A stretch of 64,000 bases of DNA from Typha latifolia (GCA_019914945.1 CM034099.1:19866704-19930703), one strand, 5' to 3'. Positions 1 to 13,800 are shown, counted from the stretch's first letter. Numbers and translations are program-made. Notes: generated by a model from the letters alone, not told the origin.

Positions 1-307
1 CATCTCTAAAATGATAGCATTTTACATATGCACAAGCTTATCCAAATCACATAGAGGTTGCAAATGAAAAATAGTATATAATGAATGAGATCTACAAATT
101 TGTAAAGAGTTAGAAAGGAAAATAAAGTAAATTCATTTAATAATATATATGAACCAAGTGATTCATTGATCATTTTTTTTTCTTTTTCCCTTTTTCCGTT
201 TTCCTTTTTCTTTTGTCAATCAGACATGAAACTGTAATTATTGTTCCATTTTGATAAGAAAAGATAGGAGGCAAGCGTTTTTGAGAGCTTGTGTCATATA
301 AGTTATT

Positions 308-3300
308 CTATACAGAAAATATGGTCATATATGAATCACCAAATTCCACAAGAAAGTACATTTTAGGTCCTGTCTGTCTACCAAAATATAATAATATCGA
401 TAGATTGCAAGTACATGGATGAAAACAACCAAATGATAGGTATTTTATTAACCTTACTGATAGCAACATTTGAAGGTAGAAATAGCACAATATGTTGATA
501 CGCACTGTAAGAGTGATATCATAATATTAAATGGAATGGTAATAAGAACAAAACTTTTAGTTATGAAAAGGAAAGATTAGTACAGTATGTAGGTTCTCAG
601 AGAAAGACATATCACCTTTTGATTCTGAATTTTCACAAGAGATTCTCGCAGAATATTCTCCATTTCAGTAATCTCGAGTATGTTGTCGATAGCATCTGGA
701 TTGTTCCAAAACCTAGAGAGATAATGAATGTAATTCATCAAAGCAGATAATCTCCGCCTCTCCGGAATACTTGACAAAGTCTAATGAGCCTATGCTGACA
801 TGAATGAGGCAAGTCAATAAATAATTTCTATTTATTGTTTGCGCTTAAATACTCATTTATTCTTGATTCTTCCTACGATTAACGAAGTTTTATTTGCTTC
901 AGTTTGCCTAAAACAATATGAAGTCTTCCCAAATTTTTAGAGCTGGTTAGTTATAGAGTAATAGTATTGTATCCTTGACCGTGATTAAAGCTAAGCTAAC
1001 AATTCTTTTCCTTTTATAACCATGAAACTAAACATGAAGATGAAATGTTATCCGATATTCACATTAAGATAAAGTACTGCTAACTAGAGAAGTTTGATAA
1101 TATACGTGAAGTCAAAGATGAATATGTTTATAATTAAGACCTCAATTAGAGGACTCTACACTCCATAAATGCCTTCTACTTAGATCATGATGTTGAGGTT
1201 ATCAAATACTTTCGTTCGATATTCTTTCCGAAAATTCTAAGTGCCTTATCATGAAATTGAATCATATGCCTTTAAAAACAAGGGGTAAATTTGAATGTCA
1301 TTCTATGCTCTGTTATTGCATGGTTTGAAGTTTCATCCAAAACCGAGACATTTCGGCAAAATGTTTCATGTTTCCAATCTATCCGATCCGAAACCATCCC
1401 CTGAAACTGGCATCCAACCGGAACAATCATAATAATAAACTTTTTAATGTATGTTTTAAATTCAAAGCTTGATTTGACATGAATCCGACTTGTTCCTGGC
1501 TCGATATCAACCTCGTTGCTTAAATGTTGTTAGATTTTGTGTAATGCATTGAAAAAATAAGATAAAGAAGATTATTTATCAAAAGAAGTCCGTAACTGAT
1601 ATAATGAAATTAGAATCGAAACCGACCGAAACTGGCCGAAATTGACCGAAACGTGTCATTTTTGAACCAAGCCGAATCTGAAACTTCAAACTATATGTTA
1701 TAGTTTCCGTCTTGCTTGTCCTTCAAAATAATCTTGAAATCAGCTGCTCCCAAGTGATGATGTGGCAAAGATTTCCCTATTGGGCATCCCGCATTGTACT
1801 GCTCAATGCTACTATGGTACCTTAATGCAGCAAGATGTAGACCCCGTGCCCCCTGTTTCAAAACAGGGATATTTTATCTGGCACGAGGATATCTCATTCT
1901 GTGTTGAGTGCACCAGTCTCGTATACCAGATTGGTGGCTAACCTAAGAGTCCCATGTCATTGCTGTAGTATATCGTTATGAGAAAAACTATGATACATTT
2001 ACATGACCACATTATGTTGAGGTTATGTAATTTTTTACTCGAGACTATTCACAAATATAAGAGTCCCATGTCATCGCCAAGCGCCACTACTTGTATAAAA
2101 AATTCTTTTAAGGACTTGATTCTGTTCCTCGATTATGTTCAGGCAAGCGAAGCACTTGTTAACTCTGATTTACTGTACTGTGATCAGTCTTATTAGTGTA
2201 TACTCTTAAATTTCTTAGGGTAGGTAAATGGAGAAGTAAAGTAAAATAGTAGGAATATAATTGCAACCTTATTAAGTAATCATCAAACTATACTACTGTC
2301 CTAGAATGGTCAACTAATATAGCGGTAGTCGAGATAGTGTTAGGTAATATTTTGACAAATTAATGTGGATGAAGGAATGGAGCTGCAAATTAAGACTTAG
2401 TGACTTCTATATGCTTTAGGATTCTTAATATCTTAGTTTTAGAGCTAAAGTAAATAAGCAAAAACATTTGGGATTGTTCTAATAAATATTTATTAGAAAG
2501 TTAATTTTTTTCACATTTGGTCACTCAGCAATCAACAGAATTGAAGGATGAACGCTCATTTCACAAAAATATAGTTGCCATTGCCTCTTGTCAAAATTCT
2601 TAATTATTTTTACAACTTTAGGAAAAGGTTACTCAGTTTCATCATAAATAATGGCAACTTTAGAATGTTTGGACTTTGAAGAATTCTATGTTTTCCCTGC
2701 ATATCTTTTCTCTCTATTTGTAACACTACGTATTATCCACATTTGTCCATGTGTGTCGCATATTAGCACAGCATGAGAACTCATATAATCTCAATCGTGT
2801 TAATATGAATACATACGACAAGAAAAATTTGCTCCCTGTCAAAATCCATGATAGCCTACTAATTACATCCTTCCATACATAGGCCACTCCTTATGACATT
2901 TTTGCATTTATCACTTGTTCGCACAAAAACTTTATAAGTCCTAGAAAGTTTATGTAAAGTCATTTCTCCTGGCAGATCCTAGTGTGAGGTAGGATATCAG
3001 CAAAGCCAACTTCATTTTATCTGAAGTGATGAAGATTGTTGCCGTCAGTATACCTAAGATCAACAGAAAAAAAAAACTTACATCTAACATGAAACCACTC
3101 TAGGTTTTTCTTTAGCATCATTATATCGTTCATTGCAATTACACCCTAAAACAGCATGAAGACAACATTTGCCTTAATTTTAAACTAAATATCTTCAATC
3201 ATTTTATCGAAGTAAGATGAAAAGCTACAATTGGGAGATGAACATTAGTGTCTTATTATACCAGACAATCAGAATTGAAAGCATGCAATTTCCAGAATGA

Positions 3301-4989
3301 CATTTTAGTGGAATGCAGATGGATGCTTCAAGTAAACACCTCAAATTTTCATTTGATTCATCAATCTTTTCTTGTATGTCTCTCAAGTAAGCTTTGTATT
3401 CCTGTGAAAGAAAAACAGGAGAAGTTCAGGTTTTAATTGATGTTCTGAAAATTCATAATTCAAATTCGGAGTACTATGTTAAGGTGCTTACTTCTATCTC
3501 TTGATGTCTGTAGCAACCATAAAAGTAAAACAGGTTAGTTGGCAAGGGTATCATCAATTGTGTAACACATAGAAAAGTAGAAGCTAAAGTAGGATCCATA
3601 CCCCTCAGGTGCTAGCAATTCTGGAGCAATCTCATGATCCTCTTTCTTCATGGACTTGCTAAGTTTCTGTCATCCATAAAAGAACAGGAACAAGAATGAA
3701 AGAGTATACCTTATTGGAGTTTACAACTCACCTAGTCAATTATTAGATGTGCATAATGCGACAAAATTCACTTTGATCTTACTTTAATAACTTCCATCTT
3801 TCTGTAGCAATCAGAAAAAGACAATTAATTACATAAGATCAATAAGCAATTATACTTGTTATAAAGGAAGTTATCGGAATTATTGCACCTGCTTTCTCTT
3901 TCAGCAGGGTCAACCTTTGAAAAGTTATCCAACATTGTTGCCAACTCACTGGAAGATAAGAAAACCATCTTATAATCATAGCCATGGATGATTTTGATAC
4001 AATCATCTGACAATATTCTTGTACATTGACTAAACAATTTCAACAATGAAGAATTGTATAGATAGGCAGACAACTAGACAAGTAGAATCAGATGATAGTT
4101 AGCTTACATACAATTAATTACGTGTGTCAAGGTCCGTAAGGTTTTCCATTTTCGATATACATGCAAGTGCATAGATGCCACTGAAATCATTTCCCTGCTG
4201 TCTTTGCAAATATATATGACTTTCATTACACTTTGACAGATTTTTGGGAAACAAGCATATTTAGTATTTACAAGATTCTTGTGCTTATGTTTCTGATAAT
4301 TCCAATAATATCCTGAAGTAAACTTATATATATTCAAAAGAAATCCAATTTCTTGTTGACTGCATGGAAGATGGATTATCACTTTAGATGATATGTCATT
4401 CATTTTCATGTATGTGGGCATGGAATACGGGTTACTACCCATTTTCTCCCTTCTTTCTCAGAGAAAGGAAACAATATAAAGAAACTAGCAAGCATATTTC
4501 TTGGATTATCAATCTTATAGGTGGTATAATAGATAAAGAACTTAAATTCAGTTTTACGGTCAAGCAATCATAAAAGGGCTTCTGTTGCTTCTCATAAACT
4601 GTCACATGACTCAGTATTATCAAAGGAATTATTTGATGGATTTTCCTTTTCCTTTCCCTAAAATGAATGTGAAAAAGGAAAGATGGTTTAACATGCATCC
4701 ACAGTCCTTCTATATTAAAAATATAATATCTCATTTTATTTTGACATGACCTGTAGATCAAAGCAGAAACAGGTTTCAGAATCACAAAAAGAAGGAACGA
4801 TCACCTGTTCTGTCCGAGAAAGAGAGAAGGGATTCCCACGGGCGAGAACAGAAGGATAGCAACATCCGCATCGCAGAGGACGGCGAGCTCCTCTGCCCGC
4901 TTCCTGAGCACCCCCTGCCTCTTCTTGAAGGTCCTCTTGCGCAGCGCATGCGTCTCCCGGGGCTCCATCGGAATCCTCTTATGAACCAT
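308..4989 (-). CDS. MIKC*-type (P-clade, AGL30/AGL65-like) MADS-box transcription factor, divergent
   Basis: Probable DNA-binding transcription factor; P-clade MIKC* proteins act in pollen as dimers with S-clade partners (family knowledge). Coding exons: 4989-4805, 3948-3889, 3801-3783, 3666-3602, 3507-3492, 3401-3340, 712-616, and probably 373-308. All have GT..AG borders and matching phases. Exon 1 encodes the MADS box (residues 1-61, with CDADVAILLFSPVG). It is followed by LDNFSKVDPAERESRKMEVIKK, an I-region typical of AGL65 relatives (here exons 2-4), and a K-like region ending FWNNPDAIDN with a heptad-like helix. Two exons are only 19 and 16 nt. The MADS box is aberrant: the N-terminal arm lacks the usual GRxKLxIK and one residue is gained within KKRQGVLRKRAEEL. 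The last exon (373-308, stop at 310-308) is in phase but not conserved. If it is right, the protein is only 189 aa, far shorter than its relatives; otherwise the gene continues past the left edge. The start ATG at 4989 aligns with the canonical MADS start. Confidence 0.82.
1323..1691. mobile_element. Small non-autonomous DNA element with 13-bp terminal inverted repeats
   Basis: Perfect inverted termini GTTTGAAGTTTCA at 1323-1335 and 1679-1691 enclose 369 bp inside the large MADS-gene intron (615..713 side to 3339). Near the right end there are repeated CCGAAA/CCGACC words (1615-1655). No clear target-site duplication was found, so the superfamily is undetermined. Related wording (GGCCGAAACTGG) occurs around 16100-16125 in a myosin intron. 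Confidence 0.5.
1845..1885. repeat. Nested inverted repeat (foldback)
   Basis: An outer stem CGTGCC/GGCACG (1845-1850 and 1880-1885) encloses an inner stem CCTGTTT/AAACAGG (1852-1858 and 1861-1867). It lies in the long MADS-gene intron. It is followed by CACCAG...TTGGTG pairing at about 1910-1935, so the block resembles a decayed foldback element rather than a gene. Confidence 0.35.
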
Positions 4990-7871
4990 CTCTCTCAACA
5001 CAAGCAGAGAAACCGAGGTAATCAACCTTTAACTTAAATCTTCTCATCCAGGGGAAAACGGTTTCTGCCTCACCTTCTTTGCGTTTGGTGAGCTGTAATG
5101 AGGAGGTAGAAGGGCAAGTGGCAGCCATATGAGCGGATGGTTTTGGCAGGATTGAGCCGAAGAAGATACACTCCATGAATGCAGTGGTGGCTTTCAGTGG
5201 CAGTGAGGGAGAGGGGGGATGAACCGTTACATTTGGAAAGAGCTTTCAGGATTTGAAATGGCATCATCTGAGCCGTCCGTGGACAGGTTATAGTTTTGCT
5301 TCATTGCGAGCAAAATCCGGACCAGAAACGGAAAGACATGAGTGTGGGTTCTGTTGCCTTGTGGGATTCGAGTTGGACTCAGATCTAATGCTTTCTCAAC
5401 CTCTTTGCTTCGTCGATGGCTGTTAAGACAAGTCTATAGTGAACCAACCTTTTTACTGTATTTAGGAAGCAACTCTTAAAATAAAGAAAGAAAGTAAGTA
5501 AATGCAACTTCCCTTTCATTTCTAGTAACTCTTAAATTATTTTCAAAATTATTATAACTTTTATCAGCTCAGCCTCATCTGAAAATTCTATGTAATTATT
5601 AGTATCTCAATGTATTGAAACTACTTTTTTTTCTATAAATATAACACTTTTCTAGGGAGCATTTTTTTTTCAAATTGCTTATTGAGTGTGTGATTTAGCT
5701 TATTTTCTTAATGTATACGAAGCAACACTAAAGAGATAGCGAAGGCAAAGTATTAAAGAATGAACACGTTATAGAAAAGAGAAGTACTGTTCGAGAGAGC
5801 AACTTATTAATATACAAATAAAAAAGTATCGATTTTGCAGTATATTGACATATTGATAAATGCATTAAGAATCATTGTTATTTTTCATATGGCCTCGAGC
5901 TAACAAAACTTATGATAGTTTTAAAAAGTATAGTATATTGATCAAAAACTAAAAAATGCATATCATACCCATCAGAGAAACTTTAAAATGTGCCCAATGG
6001 ACAATAGTAATAGTCGGTAAGCAATGAGCCGTTTCACTTGTGTAGAGACTCTACATAAGTGAAATCTTTGTTACACCTCGTCTAATATCAAAATTGATAT
6101 GACCCGGCTTGAAACTTGAAAACAGGCACAGTCTAAAACTTTCAACCCGTTTCAACCCCACCGTTTCCAGCCCAAAAGTCTAAGCCGTATATTTCATAAA
6201 TGAACCCAGCATGGCCCGGCCCGGTCCGGCCCAAACCTAAAGAACAATAAACAATTTTATCTTAGTCAATAACATGAATGTCGTCCATCTATTTACTGTC
6301 TATACTATAAGCTGGATTATATTGTCAAATTATATTCTAGATGATGGTCCGGCTTCCATCTGAAGTCAGAGTGGGTTGTTGCTTCTCGCAGCATTTTGCC
6401 TGCGAGGAGAAATAATTGCGAAGGATACAAGCCATCATTTTTTGGCCTGAGTCTCCGAACGTGTAGTGGTTGAGTGCAACAAGTCATCATACAAACTACG
6501 CACAGGTGTTTTAAGATTTATGACAACTAATATCCCCAATATACGAGGACTTATCTCGCAATATTTAAACTCCAATGCCTCCTCTCTCGCCACTGGACGT
6601 CTGCATACAAGCTCTGGATAGGCTTATTTATTTGCACCACCATCACACGCAAAAACACTTTCAAGTAATCTCTCTACTAATTAGCTTCTGGAGTCGTGTA
6701 ACTAAACACCCTTCACAAATGTTAAGGCATTGCGTGGATCAATCTCATCGGTCCAAAGATCAGTACCGATCTCGTGATCTCGCCCAATAGAGCGAAGAGA
6801 CACGTAGACGTAGTTGAAGAAACCGTGCAAGCAAGCGGTCGGCTCTATCCGGTATCTTCTTTTATCTTATAGTCTTTACCTCGTTACCCCGTTGATACGA
6901 GCTTTTTATTCCCTAATTACCCCCAGGCTAGCTCCGGAATTGCGGATCCAGTACTCTCAGCCAGCTGTAGAGAACAGGACAGGTGCGGCACGGGCTCCGT
7001 GCTGGGACCCGGCTTGGTGGTTCCGATAACCAGATCTCCTGTACTTATCACCGTCGGATCTCATCAGAACGGTGATCGTTTTGTGGGCACTCCACATGGA
7101 GAAAATTGATAGCTATTGCCTGTTGTACGAGGGCAAAACCGTCATTAGTCTCACGACTTGATTGCCTCGGCTCGAATCCCTGCGCACTCCAAAATTGCAC
7201 CACGAGGACGATAAATACGTTATTTAATACGTGTGAACATTTCGAACGGAGCGCGAAGCGGTCATCCGTCTCGTGCATTTGAAACGAAAGGACCAAAGTA
7301 ACCCTTGCACAATTCAAACTCAGTGGCAATTCCGTTGTTTTGTAAGTACTGGGGGGCTCTTAGGGAAACACACAAGTTTTACTAGTGATTTCTCGTCCGT
7401 AACCGGCTGTATCCGGAGTTACGAGTCTGGGGGGGAAACGAGTTCAAGAAAAGAAGACCCAGTCGAGGGTGAAGTGTGAAAGGGCGAAGAAGGCTGAGAA
7501 TCGTGTTTGATAGGGGAAACGGAAACGTGTCCTTCGGCCCGAAGCATTGGGAACTTGGAAGAGCTCCGTCATTTGATTTTTTCTTTTTGGTTTTGGAGAA
7601 GCGCCAAGGAGCGGTATAGCCCAAAGAGTCCGAAACACGAAGAGGTTTAAAACAACTCTTCGAAGCCTCTTCTCCCGGTCTCCGCGATCCTTTTCCGATC
7701 TCTTTGGCGGGAAAGAATACAGGTGCTCTCCTCTTCCTCCCTGTTTGAGCTAGGGTTTTGATTTCTTTCTTTTCTTAATGTTCGTCTTTCTTTCTATGTT
7801 TTCCTCTATCTGTGTTCCTGTTAGGGTTTGCACGGTTTTCAAGTGTTCTTGTTGGATCTTTGGAGGGGAAG
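4990..7871. other. Divergent spacer between the MADS and myosin genes
   Basis: About 2.9 kb between two start codons facing away from each other; it must hold both promoters. It is AT-rich to about 6.1 kb, with a (C)CCGGCCC-rich patch at 6205-6235 and a more GC-balanced stretch from 6.8 to 7.8 kb. The last part, pyrimidine-rich before 7872, is probably myosin 5' UTR. A possible 5' UTR splice donor (ACAG|GTGCTC) lies near 7722. I recognise no gene in it; open frames here are short and lack family motifs. Confidence 0.6.
6032..6064. repeat. Near-perfect 16-bp palindrome with 1-base centre
   Basis: The left arm TTTCACTTGTGTAGAG (6032-6047) pairs with CTCTACATAAGTGAAA (6049-6064) at 15 of 16 positions around a single A. 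It lies in the shared MADS/myosin upstream spacer. Confidence 0.7.
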
Positions 7872-10800
7872 ATGAGCTTCCGGAAAGGCTCCAAGGTATG
7901 GCTCGTGGATAAGGACAGCGCGTGGGTGGAGGGTGAAGTGATCGATGTGAGAGATAAAGTTATGGTCGTCGCGACGGCTCAGAGGAACAAGGTCGGAGAA
8001 TCTCTCTTTTTCTTGTTCTATACGTTAATTCTTTTTCTTGAGTTTTCATCTTCTTTTTTCTGATTTCCCCCTAGCTTGCTTCTTTTATCGAAAGGTTTGA
8101 TTCTCGATTTCTTTTTCGGAGCGTTATACTGGTTTCTGATTCTTCTTTTCCGTTAGACAACAATATGTATTATGTCTGCTTTTTTTTTTTTTTTTGGTTT
8201 GAAGCTTGATTTAGGTTTCTTTTTGTGTTCGATTTCTTGTAGATTACAATTGCTCCGGAGAAATTGCTGCCCAGGGATACTGATGTTGACCTGGGAGGAG
8301 TCGATGACATGACGAAATTGACTTATCTCAATGAACCGGGAGTTCTTTACAATCTTGCAAGAAGATATGTACTCAACGAGATATATGTAAGTGGTCAATA
8401 CTCATTTATGAGTGTAATTCCCTACAGATGCGCCTTAAATAATGTTCACACCACTTCTCTCATAATAGTTCTCTTTGATTTGTTAGGAGTTATATAATCC
8501 CCACTGTATATTATTAAAATTAAGATAGATTTATCGAGATATTCACTCATTTATCTTTTACTGGCCAACATCTGATTCTGCTGATGTGCTAGAAGCATTT
8601 AAACATGCAGTCATCCTTACGGTAAATATAATGTTACATTTGATCAACAATCTCTTGATTGGCAACTGATCTAGGATTTGAAAGGTACTAAAGTAACTAA
8701 ATTGCTAAATGAGGGGCTTTGTCTAAGTTATTGCTTATTGCTTGATGAATACAATAGTTATTACTAAGTTCTGAGTATGAGACGACAATTCTCATGTTTA
8801 CGGACCATCTAATATTGTTTCTACTAATTGAAAGAAATAGTTTTCGCAGTCCAGAATCTAAAAAAACAGAGTCTAGAACATTAAATAATTTACACAAGAC
8901 TCATCCATGTATTTTTCTGTATGAAACAAAAGTTGGTGTGACTGTAACCGTAGTATAATGGAATGGATGGGCAAATTGGTTTGCTTTATGAAATTATAGG
9001 CAAATTTAGGCTAAATATAACTTACTCTGTTGGATGGGGCCTATCGTGGTGAGCTGTAACTTGCTCGTGCCATCTAGTTGGGGCAGCTTTTGAGATCTTA
9101 GGCAACTTCAAAACTTGAACACTCCCAAACACAATGTGTTCCCTGTTATCTGCTTGTCATGATCTGTAGCAGAAGTAGCATACATGAATTTGACGAGAAA
9201 GGGAGGTCGAAAGTGAAAGATGCTACAAGACAAGGATGGACATATTAAAACCTCAAAGAAATTGTAGGAGGTTAGGCCTTTGTGCCAGCATCAACCATAT
9301 ATTTTTCACACTACTTTCCCGTATTGGCAATTCTGTCCTTATTGGTGACTTGGTCCTGTTAATATCATGCAACAAATTTTTTTTTGGGCTGATAGTTGAG
9401 CCTGTTGCACCTTATGTGGAGCCTGTCTGATATACTTAAGCTGATTATCTTTGTCCTTTTTTGATAATTGTTGCTTTAGGTTTGCTAGATCAAAACATGA
9501 TCCTTCTTCGGTGCACTGAATGTTTTGCTTATTTTTTTATGTCCATTTGCTGTTTATCAATTTGCCGGTTTGAAATAATTTTTCCAAAAAGAATATCATG
9601 TGTTGCTTGCTTAATTTGCTCTTTAACTTAGGTACTTCTATATGTGGAATGAGATTTAACTTCTATGATTTGATAGACATACACAGGAAGCATATTGATT
9701 GCTGTTAATCCATTCACAAAGCTTCCTCATTTGTACAATGAGCACATGATGGAGCAATATAAGGGTGTTCAACTAGGGGAGTTGAGCCCTCATGTTTTTG
9801 CTGTAGCTGATGCGTCTTACAGGTAGGAATTTTTTCTGTTGTTATGCTGCATGGCTAGTTCTGATAAATAGATTTCAACAAACATATGAGTGCAATCTTT
9901 ACTGTAGAGCTATGATGAATGATGGCCGCAGCCAGTCCATCTTAGTCAGTGGAGAAAGTGGGGCTGGGAAAACTGAGACAACAAAACTTATTATGCAGTA
10001 TCTAACATATGTTGGCGGTAGGGCTGCTATTGATGATCGGACAGTTGAGCAACAAGTTTTGGAAGTATGTATCTTTGGTTTTTTTTTCTTTAATAATCTG
10101 CAAATGCTCGGATAAATACTTAGATATCATCTGGTAATGATTGTTTTGCTACTAATTTGCATTCTTTTTTGTAGTTTATTAATGTACTTTTTCCCCTTTC
10201 CAGTCAAACCCGCTTTTAGAGGCATTTGGTAATGCAAAAACAGTGAGGAATGATAACTCAAGGTAAATTTCTTGCCTACTGAATTTCTTTTATATATCAA
10301 TTGTTTTTAGTTTCAGTGATGACTGAGGGCTTCACTTATCTTTTCTTCTTAATTCTGATAACGTTGCTTGTTGCTTTTGTAAGGTTCAATTACTTTAGAA
10401 CATTAATATATTATGATTATTATCTCTGGACATGTTGCAGCAAGTTGGTAATAGGAGTTTGGGGAACTGAGAACTTTTAATTGGATTTCTCTCATGGTTT
10501 CCATGTGGGTGTTCAGACTCAAATATTATTTGGCTTTGACCTTAGTTGTTACTGTCACTCATTTTTATCTAATTCATTTTGTGAAGAATTTTGCTGAAGG
10601 TTGGATTTGTACATACACAATATTTATTAGCTTGTCACCACACCTAATTATAATTCTTCTAAGAAGCTTGAAGAGTTCAGGGTTAACTGAGTGGGTATAT
10701 TTTCAACAGAGTCTTGTTGATTTTTTTTTCTAGATAACTGTGTTATTGGAATATATCAGTTGGTAAGACAGATGTGAGAGACCTTTTTAACACATGAATT

Positions 10801-13800
10801 TTGAAGAAATCACTATATCGTGCTTCACAACCTGATGTTATTTAAAGCAAGCTTATTTACTATTTAGTACTACCTGGTTTTATTCTTAATTCACTCCTAT
10901 TTGTTGTTTGCAGTCGTTTTGGAAAATTTGTTGAGATACAGTTTGATGGAAATGGTAGGATATCTGGTGCTGCTATTAGAACCTATCTTTTGGAAAGATC
11001 CCGTGTGGTGCAAATTACTGATCCTGAAAGAAATTACCACTGTTTTTATCAATTATGTGCTTCTGGAAAGGTATATGTTGATTGTAATATGCGCATCATG
11101 TCCATCCGATGTATTTCAGTAGTTTTAATTTGTTGATTCTCAGAAAAATAATCTGTGCATTAATCTGCCTAAAAATTTGTACCATTTAGTGTGACTGTTC
11201 AAGTTGGTGTTATATAGGTTTGGTTATTGAATGGTGCTATTTTTTTGTGTAAAATAAAAGGTACTATTTTTTTTGAATGGTACTTAATTTAACCTATTAT
11301 TACCCACTTTCGTATAAGTTGGCACTTTCTCCTACCTTCTGTATCTTGACGACATGCATCTATCCATTATTGCGTAGCAGGAATGCTTAGTCAAATTGAA
11401 TTCAACTGCTAGCTCGCAAGAGTTGGAACAAATTTGAAATAAAAGGATCAAAGGTATGAAAGATAGAAAGTTAGGAAGTTTGTGGCATGATTCTCATGTT
11501 AACTATTATAATGTTGGATGAGAATCTTACATTTCATTACCGTGGTAAAGGACAACATTTTCTTTTCCCACCAAGGTCCTGCATGGCAGAAATTTTCGTG
11601 AATCTTGTTGTAGCTTTTTTTTGTCTCTTTCTATGCACACATGCGCTATATCTCTATCTTGTATATTTTTGTTTGTGTGTCTATGTGTGTACATGTGTGC
11701 ATGTGTGTGAGAGTGATCCTGTGGCCCTATATAGCTATGAATTATTATATATTTTCTTTTCTATATTGATTGGTGAATTGGTGTTTGTTGTAGCTTGATT
11801 CATAAAGTGGGATAGTAATCATACATGTCATAAAGCTGGTCACTGTGGTAGTATGGTGGGACAATACTCTTTGTTTGTACTGTTGTACTGTTGATGTATA
11901 AATATAATATGATAATATCAACTCAGGCTTATTTAGTCTAGGTATATTCAGCCTTAATAAGAGACTTATTTATACTTTGATAACTGTTCTGGGAAGGAAA
12001 AGGAAATGCCATTTAGTCCTTCTTGCTATCTGTTCTGCTTAGGAACTAGTTTTGCCTTTTTTTTTTTTTTCAGAATAGATGATATAATATTTGTTGTTCA
12101 ATTATCTGGATGATGCGGAGTTGCACAAAGATGGAAATTATCTTGTTTGTAGTGTTTCTGGACCTTGAACCAGAATAGACTAATAGAGTTATCCTCATGG
12201 TTTTACAGCTGGTGATGTATAAATGCTAAGATTTGAAATACTTCCTAATTTGAGCTGAAGTCAACCATTTGCTGTGGCCTCCATGTTATGCTTGTTTTCT
12301 CTCTATTATATGAATAATGGTCTAATAAGCAGGCTGTTGTTTAACTTAACATGTATTGGTTTTCCATGTTATCATCGCTTCAAGGATGCGGAGAAATACA
12401 AGCTTACGGATGCTAGAAGCTTCCATTACTTGAACCAAAGCAAGACATATGAACTGGAAGGATTAAGCAATGCAGAGGAGTATCTGAAGACAAGGAGAGC
12501 AATGGATATAGTTGGAATAAGTTTTAGTGATCAGGTTTGAGTATATAAACATTGCAGGAAATACATTTTGTACTCGGTGTTATTGGGAAGTGCCTTTATT
12601 GAGTTATTTAGATGATCAAGCTTTATATCATCTTTTCATTCTTCAGGAAGCTATATTTCGGACCTTGGCTGCTATTCTTCATCTTGGCAATATCGAATTT
12701 TCTCCTGGCAAAGATTATGATTCTTCAATTATTAAGGACCCTAAAGCAAAATTTCATCTTCAAATGGCTGCTAACTTGTTTATGTAAGAAACTTGGCATC
12801 ACAGTTTTTATGTCTTTTCTACGTAAATTTGATTGCACTATGATGCATGCATTGATTGTCCTAATTACTTTTTTCAATTTGGTACAACATAGCTTTTATT
12901 GCAGCCTATTGAGTTTGTGATGTATGGCTGACTGATGATTTTAACTTATTGGTTTGGTAGTTTTGCATTTACTTTGGTACAAGCTAGGAAGAGGTAATGT
13001 GTGCTTCCTAACCTACAGTGGTGCAATCGATATATAGACAATTAACTCATAAAGCTGGGTGTCCTCCATGTGATTCATTTGTCAGTGCATGACATTTTGA
13101 AATAGTAAAATAAAGTTTTGCAAGTTACAAAAAGTAACATCCTAACTCGGAATTTGTCATTTGAGACCCTATCTTACATGTTTATCACTATATTGCAGTT
13201 CCACTTTGCCTTTTCACTATTTCAATTTGACTCCAGTATTTTGTTATTTAATGAAAAACATATGGGTCAGTCTGTGTTTTTGGCGATTTAGAGAAAAGTG
13301 CAGGGATCAAATGAAAGAAAGGGAAAAAGGCAGGGTGTAAACTGCAATAAACACAGGGTTGGTGGGATCTGAGAAAATTGTTTTCTTTCTTTAGGCAGAA
13401 ATGCATGTTATGTAATGGTCATTTTGCAGATATAAATATTTCACAACTGATTCGAAAATCTAGAGTTCTAGACTACTTAATGATCAATTAGGGAATGCTG
13501 TTATCAATTTGTTTATCCAAGAAGAAGTTGCAAGGTGCAAAACTAATTTGTCGGGTAAGCCTTAGATTTTTAGTACGGCTGTTGGCATTCTGCTACAGAA
13601 AACATGCCTAATATGCCAGGTTCTACTTTCTTGCTACTGTTGAAAATCAATTTGTATCACCATCATGTGTAATTTATTCACCAACAAGATATTTTTATTC
13701 CTTTTAACACAGACTATTGTCTTCTTTAATGTCAAATGATAACTAAATTGACTCTTACTGACCAGTGACAACATTTATTATTCTTCGTCAGGTGCGATCC

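Noticed and set aside
7100..7200. Possible tRNA gene (GGCTCGAATCC resembles a B box)
   Set aside because: No matching T-stem, anticodon stem or acceptor stem could be folded around it.
7812..7871. N-terminal extension of the myosin from an upstream in-frame GTG
   Set aside because: GTG starts are not expected in plant nuclear genes and the ATG at 7872 matches the family start.
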